The notes beneath the pieces are model-generated. The model had not been told where the DNA came from and did not search any database. It saw only the letters and a list, made by a program, of their open reading frames with translations. Source: Lachnospiraceae bacterium UBA3802 (lineage in GTDB: Bacteria; Bacillota; Clostridia; Lachnospirales; Lachnospiraceae). Taken from it: 5,776 bases of DNA. Positions 5,394 to 5,776 of this stretch are shown here, piece by piece. Position 1 is the stretch's first letter; every line of letters starts with the position of its first letter. Made by a program: the position numbers and the translations under genes. The stretch spans positions 1-5,776 of the forward strand of contig DFEM01000090.1 of the NCBI GenBank assembly GCA_002369155.1. Reading direction: 5' to 3'.

Positions 5394-5776
5394 TTATACA
5401 GGGTATGCGCCATTCTTGGAATCAGCTGCAGTAAGATCAACCTTTTCCTGCTGAGCTTTTCTGTACTTGAAGAAATCAACTGCAACCTGAGGGAACAATG
5501 CGTATGATAATACGTCCTCGTCCTGCTGCTTCCATTCTTTCATCTCTGCCTCGAGCTTATCCATCTCGTTGGTTAAGCCCGCAGCATCAGCTGAACGCTC
5601 TGTGTATCTCTTCTCACCGGGAATAACCTTGTCGATTACTTCCTGGTTCATAGGCTTAATTGTCTGGCCGTATTTACCGCGAAGAAGGTCTTTTGTCTGG
5701 TCTGTAGCTACTTTGTATCTTTCACCCATAAGAACATTGAATACAGCTTGTGTACCAACGATCTGTGAAGAAGGTG
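5394..5776 (-). CDS. oadA: Oxaloacetate decarboxylase alpha / pyruvate carboxylase subunit B-like, C-terminal part
   Basis: The 126 visible residues begin with PSSQIVGTQAVFNVL and continue through GERYKVATDQTKDLLRGKYG. These are typical of the conserved carboxylase (PYC_OADA) domain that follows the carboxyltransferase barrel in oxaloacetate decarboxylase alpha and in pyruvate carboxylase. Later MDKLEAEMKEW and EDVLSYALFPQVAVDFFKYR also fit. Such proteins move the carboxyl group between oxaloacetate/pyruvate (or a related acid) and biotin. The frame has no start codon of its own and stays open to the right edge, so the catalytic barrel lies outside the window. The protein ends shortly after the PYC_OADA region with no biotinyl domain (no MKM motif), so biotin must sit on a separate carrier. 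A terminator 24 nt downstream makes this the last gene of its unit. Which acid it uses cannot be decided from this fragment. Confidence 0.87.
   Translation of the reverse strand, partial: PSSQIVGTQAVFNVLMGERYKVATDQTKDLLRGKYGQTIKPMNQEVIDKVIPGEKRYTERSADAAGLTNEMDKLEAEMKEWKQQDEDVLSYALFPQVAVDFFKYRKAQQEKVDLTAADSKNGAYPV

Noticed and set aside
1..5776. CRISPR array, tRNA/rRNA, insertion sequence, phage or defence genes
   Set aside because: I saw no spaced direct repeats, no cloverleaf-like segment, no transposase or integrase motifs, and no terminal inverted repeats. All long frames are accounted for by the six minus-strand genes.

Overview
The window reads as a stretch of chromosome from a low-GC Gram-positive anaerobe, most likely a member of the Clostridia and perhaps Lachnospiraceae. 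This is an inference from three things: AT-rich DNA with strong AGGAGG-type ribosome binding sites, a flavoprotein-cmk-ispH-S1 gene order of a kind known from clostridia, and a biotin-dependent decarboxylase/carboxylase subunit next to a LysM surface protein. Every gene is on the minus strand, so transcription runs from high to low coordinates. I saw no tRNA, rRNA, CRISPR array, insertion sequence or phage gene, and no gene-free stretch longer than about 160 bases.

From right to left there are three transcription units. (1) At 5394-5776 lies the C-terminal part of an oxaloacetate decarboxylase alpha / pyruvate carboxylase subunit B-like protein. It ends at a good intrinsic terminator (5338-5370). 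(2) At 3543-5231 is a 562-residue secreted protein with its own candidate promoter. It has a signal peptide, two diverged copies of an unrecognised module of about 145-150 residues, an acidic linker, a small EYTV-type module and a C-terminal LysM domain. It ends at a strong hairpin terminator (3469-3498). (3) From a candidate sigma-A-type promoter at 3429-3457 runs a tight housekeeping operon: an HI0933/YhiN-family flavoprotein (2187-3404), cytidylate kinase cmk (1498-2166), ispH (616-1470) and an S1-domain protein of the RpsA type (1-635, running off the left edge). Gaps in this operon are 20 and 27 nt, and the last two genes overlap by 20 nt.

The operon combines (d)CMP phosphorylation, the last step of the MEP isoprenoid pathway and translation-associated RNA binding. 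The grouping is known in clostridia, where ispH and S1 are often fused into one protein. Here they are separate overlapping genes in different frames.

Most of the window is ordinary. The part least explained by known families is the duplicated extracellular module of the LysM protein. I found no convincing new multi-gene system.
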